A stretch of 64,000 bases of DNA from Neoscytalidium dimidiatum. Its lineage: Eukaryota; Ascomycota; Dothideomycetes; Botryosphaeriales; Botryosphaeriaceae. The position numbers were made by a program, and so were the translations under genes. The notes under the pieces were generated by a model. It did no database searches. It saw only the letters and a program-made list of their open reading frames with translations, and was not told the DNA's origin. Shown here piece after piece: positions 59,936 through 64,000 of the stretch; position 1 is the stretch's first letter; every line of letters starts with the position of its first letter. The stretch covers positions 372,001 to 436,000 of the forward strand of contig CM074696.1 in NCBI GenBank assembly GCA_037367355.1, in the 5' to 3' direction.

Positions 59936-61114
59936 GGTTGCAGGTGTAGAGTCTAGGTGTAAGGCCGAAAAAAGAGATGGTGCTGCTCCCCGCAGAGTCA
60001 GTAAACGGTCCGCAACAAAAGTTGGCGCGTCACCGCCACGAATGCCGGGAAGCGCGGAGGAGGCGGCGGCGGCGGCCGCGCCGCCGCCAATTACAGGCAC
60101 AAGGAGCAGGCAAAGGCGCGCAAACACTCACCAGAGGCACTGAAGCAGCAGGGACCAAGCTCAACGGCGGCGCAAGGGAATTCGTCTGTACTGCGCGGGC
60201 AGCTCCCTTGTCTATGGGTATCACGTCCCCGGTGTGCGGGAAATTCTAAAGGCGGAGGAGGGGGAAGACGGAGAAGAGGCGCGAGTGGAGAAGAGGGAGA
60301 GAGGGCGTGAGAGAAAAGTTGTGTCGGGCGTGAATTGCGAGGCCAGCAACTCTTTTTTCTCTCTGGAGCATTTGGCTTGGGGCGTGGAGCGGCAGCTTTC
60401 AGTTGAGCGCGTCTGTGCAGGGGTGGATTCGGTTGGGAACGTCAGCTATGCAGGTCTAACGCTGGCGCAGGCCACCCCCGGCCAGTGGCGGGGCGTGCGC
60501 GGGCAGATGGAGGCTCACCTGCAGCCGCCGCTGCAGCTCGGGGCCGCTCGGAGCGTCGGTCTGTGAAAATTGCACGCCTGCCGTTCGCTGCGCTGGCCCG
60601 GCTCTGCGCAGCAAGGCCCTGTTGGCGGCGCGGCGCAGGGTTGGGCGTGCGGAGGCGCGTTGATTCATGAGCTCACGCCCGCCGCGCCAGGTCAACACTA
60701 GCCGATTTTCGTTGGGCGCGCCGCGGAGCCAAAGCTTCAACATCGAGCTCAAACCCTCAACACCTGTGCCTGCCGTTCGCGCCAGAGCCGTTGATACCAA
60801 CAACCGCTCTCCCGAGCCCCGGCGCCTTGAAAGTCTCCCGCTGCCCGCCCTCTTTTCCTCCAACCCTTCTGCTGCTTCGGTGGTGACTGCCCTCTACACC
60901 CACCAGCACACACACACACGCACGCACGCCACTACTCCTCCGCCTCTTCCCTTCCTCTCCGCCTTTTTGTTGCGCGCCCTCCGCACGCGCCATTGGGTCA
61001 CGCGCAATTTCCCGCCGCCATTGCCGTGCCCTCACCGTTCGCCTTAGATACCCGCGTCTTTAATTCTTTCGCCCAAAATTTTCTCGATCCGCCTCCGCCC
61101 TCCTCACCGCCATC
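59936..61114. promoter_or_regulatory. Shared bidirectional FAS1/FAS2 promoter region
   Basis: A 1.18-kb spacer between the two divergent FAS start codons. It must hold both promoters, and such pairing gives balanced subunit supply. Visible parts are a (GCG)n-rich patch at 60060-60085 and a CA-type repeat (about 60907-60930). I could not define specific operator sites. Confidence 0.7.
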
Positions 61115-64000
61115 ATGCGTCCCGAAATCGAGCAGGAGCTCTCCCACACGCTCCTCGTTGAGCTGCTTGCATACCAGTTTGCGTCGCCCGTGAGATGGAT
61201 CGAGACACAGGATGTCATCCTCGGCGAGAAGACCACCGAGCGCATTGTCGAGGTTGGTCCCGCCGACACCCTCGGCGTCATGGCCAAGCGGACCCTGGCC
61301 TCCAAGTACGAAGCACACGATGCCGCGCGGTCGGTCCAGCGTCAGATTCTGTGCTACAACAAGGACGCGAAAGACATCTACTACGATGTCGACCCCGTTG
61401 AGGAAGAGCCCGAGACCTCCGCTCCCGCAGCAGAGTCGTCCGCAGCAGCTTCTGCCCCAGCTGCTGCCGCCGCCGCTCCTGTTGCCGCCGCTCCGGCGCC
61501 CAGTGCAGGGCCCGCGGCCGCCGTTCCAGACGCTCCCGTTACGGCGACGGATATTTTGCGTGCATTGGTAGCCCAGAAGCTGAAGAAGCCGCTCGCGGAC
61601 ATTCCGTTGAGCAAGGCTATCAAGGATTTGGTCGGAGGTGAGAAATTTTTGAAAAAGACTGCCCTTGGCAGAATTGGTCGATTCTAACTCAGAATATAGG
61701 CAAATCCACCCTTCAGAACGAAATCCTCGGAGACCTGGGCAAGGAGTTTGGCTCGACTCCAGAGAAGCCTGAGGACACCCCGCTCGACGAGTTGGGTGCT
61801 TCGATGCAGGCCACTTTCAACGGTCAGCTCGGCAAGCAGTCGTCGTCGCTGATTGCGCGTTTGATTTCCTCGAAGATGCCCGGAGGTTTCAACAACACAA
61901 CAGCAAGGAAACACCTCGAGACCAGGTGGGGTCTTGGCCCCGGCCGTCAGGACGGTGTTCTGCTGCTCGGTCTAACTTTGGAGCCCGCCTCGCGTCTTGG
62001 TTCTGAAAACGATGCCAAGGCCTGGTTGGACGACATTGCAAACAAGTACGCTGCCACCGCAGGCATCAGCCTGTCTGCACCCTCCGCCGGCGCCGATGCT
62101 GGGGCCGCGGCTGGCGGCATGATGATGGACCCTGCCGCTATCGACGCTCTCACCAAGGACCAGAGGGCGCTCTTCAAGCAGCAACTCGAGCTCTTCGCCC
62201 GCTACCTGAAGATGGACCTCCGCTCCGGCGACAAGGCTTTCGTTGGTTCCCAGGAAACCAACAAGGCTCTCCAGGCCCAGTTGGATTTGTGGAACACTGA
62301 GCATGGTGAATTCTACGCTGCTGGAATTGAGCCTCAGTTCACCCCTCTGAAGGCCCGTGTCTACGATTCCTCGTGGAACTGGGCCCGTCAGGATGCCCTT
62401 ACAATGTACTACGACATCATCTTCGGCCGCCTCAAGGCTGTCGACCGTGAAATCGTCAGCCAGTGCATCAACATCATGAACCGCTCGAACCCGACTCTCC
62501 TCGAGTTCATGCAGTACCACATCGACCACTGCCCGACTGAACGCGGCGAGACCTACGAGCTCGCCAAGGAGCTCGGCCAGCAGCTGATTGAGAACTGCAA
62601 GGACGTCCTCAACGCCGCTCCCGTCTACAAGGATGTCGCCATGCCCACCGCTCCTTCGCTCAACATTGATGCACGGGGCAACATGAACTACGCCGAAGTG
62701 CCTAGGCCCAGTGTTCGTAAGCTTGAGCACTATGTCAAGGAGATGGCTGAGGGCGGCAAGCTTTCCGAATATGGCAACCGCACTAAGGTCCAGAACGATC
62801 TCCAGAGGATTTACAAGCTCATCCGCCAGCAGCACAAGCTGTCCAAGTCTTCTCAGCTGCAGATCAAGAGCCTTTACAGCGACGTTATCCGGTCTCTGTC
62901 CATGAACGAGGGCCAGATCATTCCCTCTGAGAATGGCAAGTCCGCCAACGGCCGCCGCAAGGGTCGCAACGGACGTATCAACGGCACCAACAAGCAGGGC
63001 AAGGTCGAGACCATTCCTTTCTTGCACCTAAAGCGAAAGGATGAGCACGGCTGGGAGTACAGCAAGAAGCTTACCGGCGTCTACCTCGACTGCCTGGAAC
63101 GTGGTGCCCGCGATGGTGTCACCTTCCAGGGCAAGAACGTTCTGATGACTGGTGCTGGCGCTGGCTCTATCGGTGCTGAGGTTCTTCAGGGATTGATTGC
63201 TGGTGGCGCGAAGGTGGTCGTCACCACCAGCCGCTTCTCTCGCGAGGTCAACGAGTACTACCAGTCCATCTACTCCCGCTATGGCGCTCGTGGATCCCAG
63301 CTCATTGTTGTTCCCTTTAACCAGGGCAGCAAGCAGGACGTTGAGGCCCTTGTGAACTACATTTACGACGCCAAGAACGGTCTTGGCTGGGACCTTGACT
63401 ACGTCGTTCCCTTCGCCGCCATTTCTGAGAACGGGCGTGAGATCGACACTATCGATTCCAAGTCTGAGCTCGCTCACCGCATCATGTTGACCAACCTCCT
63501 CCGCCTCCTGGGTTGTGTCAAGCAACAGAAGCAGGCAAACAGCTACGAGACCCGCCCTGCTCAGGTCATCCTTCCCCTCTCCCCTAACCACGGCACTTTC
63601 GGTAACGATGGTCTGTACTCCGAGTCCAAGATCGCGCTCGAGACTCTGTTCAACAGGTGGCACTCTGAGAGCTGGGGCAACTACCTCACCATCTGTGGTG
63701 CTGTCATCGGCTGGACCCGTGGTACCGGTCTCATGGCGGGCAACAACATCGTTGCTGAGGGTATTGAGAAGTATGGTGTCCGCACCTTCTCCCAGCAGGA
63801 GATGGCCTTCAACCTTCTCGGTCTCATGGCGCCGTCGATTGTCAACCTCTGCCAGATTGAGCCTGTCTGGGCCGATCTCAACGGTGGCTTCCAGTACCTG
63901 CCTAACCTCAAGGACCTCATGACCGACCTCCGCAAGGAGCTGACTGAGACTAGCGAAATCCGCAAGGCAGTCACCAAGGAGACTTCTGCCGAGAACAAGA
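61115..64000 (+). CDS. Fatty acid synthase subunit alpha (5' part, runs off window)
   Basis: Alpha subunit of fungal type I FAS. Only about 940 codons are present, and the gene continues past 64000 (ketosynthase and phosphopantetheine transferase not in view). Exon 1 is 61115-61637, the intron 61638-61699 (GTGAGA..TAG with CTAAC) and exon 2 starts at 61700. The N-terminus [20 protein letters not shown] and the Ala/Pro-rich linker lead to the acyl carrier domain: [13 protein letters not shown], then [13 protein letters not shown], whose Ser is the expected phosphopantetheine site and lies just after the intron. The ketoreductase nucleotide loop [20 protein letters not shown] is at about residue 657, followed by [16 protein letters not shown] and [18 protein letters not shown] (active-site region). 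No defects are seen. Confidence 0.97.

Noticed and set aside
59936..60127. N-terminal extension of FAS beta
   Set aside because: Open but Ala/Gly-rich and unlike the conserved FAS beta N-terminus, which starts at 59935.
1..64000. Biosynthetic gene cluster in the accessory half
   Set aside because: P450, FAD monooxygenase, MpaB-like and MFS genes are present but scattered over 23 kb with no core synthase and the transporter dead.
1..64000. CRISPR array, bacterial operon or rRNA operon
   Set aside because: No spaced direct repeats of array type, no Shine-Dalgarno-led operons and no rRNA signatures; the DNA is eukaryotic.

Overview
The window looks like nuclear DNA of a filamentous ascomycete (Pezizomycotina; a Dothideomycete-like fungus is my guess from gene content). 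The reasons are short introns of about 50-70 nt with GT..AG ends and CTAAC/CTGAC-type branch points, divergent fungal type I fatty-acid-synthase subunit genes, HET-domain genes, a cutinase, a P450 of the CYP52 type, a tRNA-Asp with a 19-nt intron, and one patch with a strong repeat-induced point mutation (RIP) signature.

Layout. 1-24 kb is an accessory region. Intact genes (epoxide hydrolase, alginate-lyase-like protein, cutinase, FAD monooxygenase, MpaB/DUF2236 oxygenase-like protein, a small membrane protein) alternate with an unusually dense set of broken genes: an MFS exporter, an aminoglycoside-phosphotransferase-like kinase, an ABC transporter, a HET-protein tail, a short-chain dehydrogenase and a proline racemase. 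A RIP-marked LINE ORF1 fragment abuts the broken MFS gene. A tRNA-Asp gene lies at 9.4 kb, and 0.3 kb away is a hairpin whose arms copy part of that tRNA.

24.5-37.3 kb holds a CYP52-like P450, the actin-related protein ARP6 (SWR1 complex), a 5.1-kb stretch with no gene I can support, and a PA-TM-RING ubiquitin ligase. 37.3-47.6 kb is gene-poor. It holds a protein-kinase relic directly upstream of an apparently intact HET-domain gene, an NmrA-like gene with a premature stop, and a frameshifted small gene. 51.4-64 kb is conserved core genome: the nuclear-envelope protein Brl1/Brr6, the FAS beta subunit (minus strand) and the 5' part of the FAS alpha subunit (plus strand, running off the window), with the two FAS genes head to head over a shared 1.2-kb promoter region.

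How they work together. FAS alpha and beta form one alpha6-beta6 enzyme and are probably co-regulated. The accessory half has the enzyme types of a saprobe or plant associate (cutin and polysaccharide attack, aromatic, epoxide and alkane oxidation), but I see no intact biosynthetic core enzyme (PKS, NRPS or terpene synthase). I would call it a decaying accessory region, not a working gene cluster. All exon structures were inferred by eye from splice signals and reading-frame continuity.
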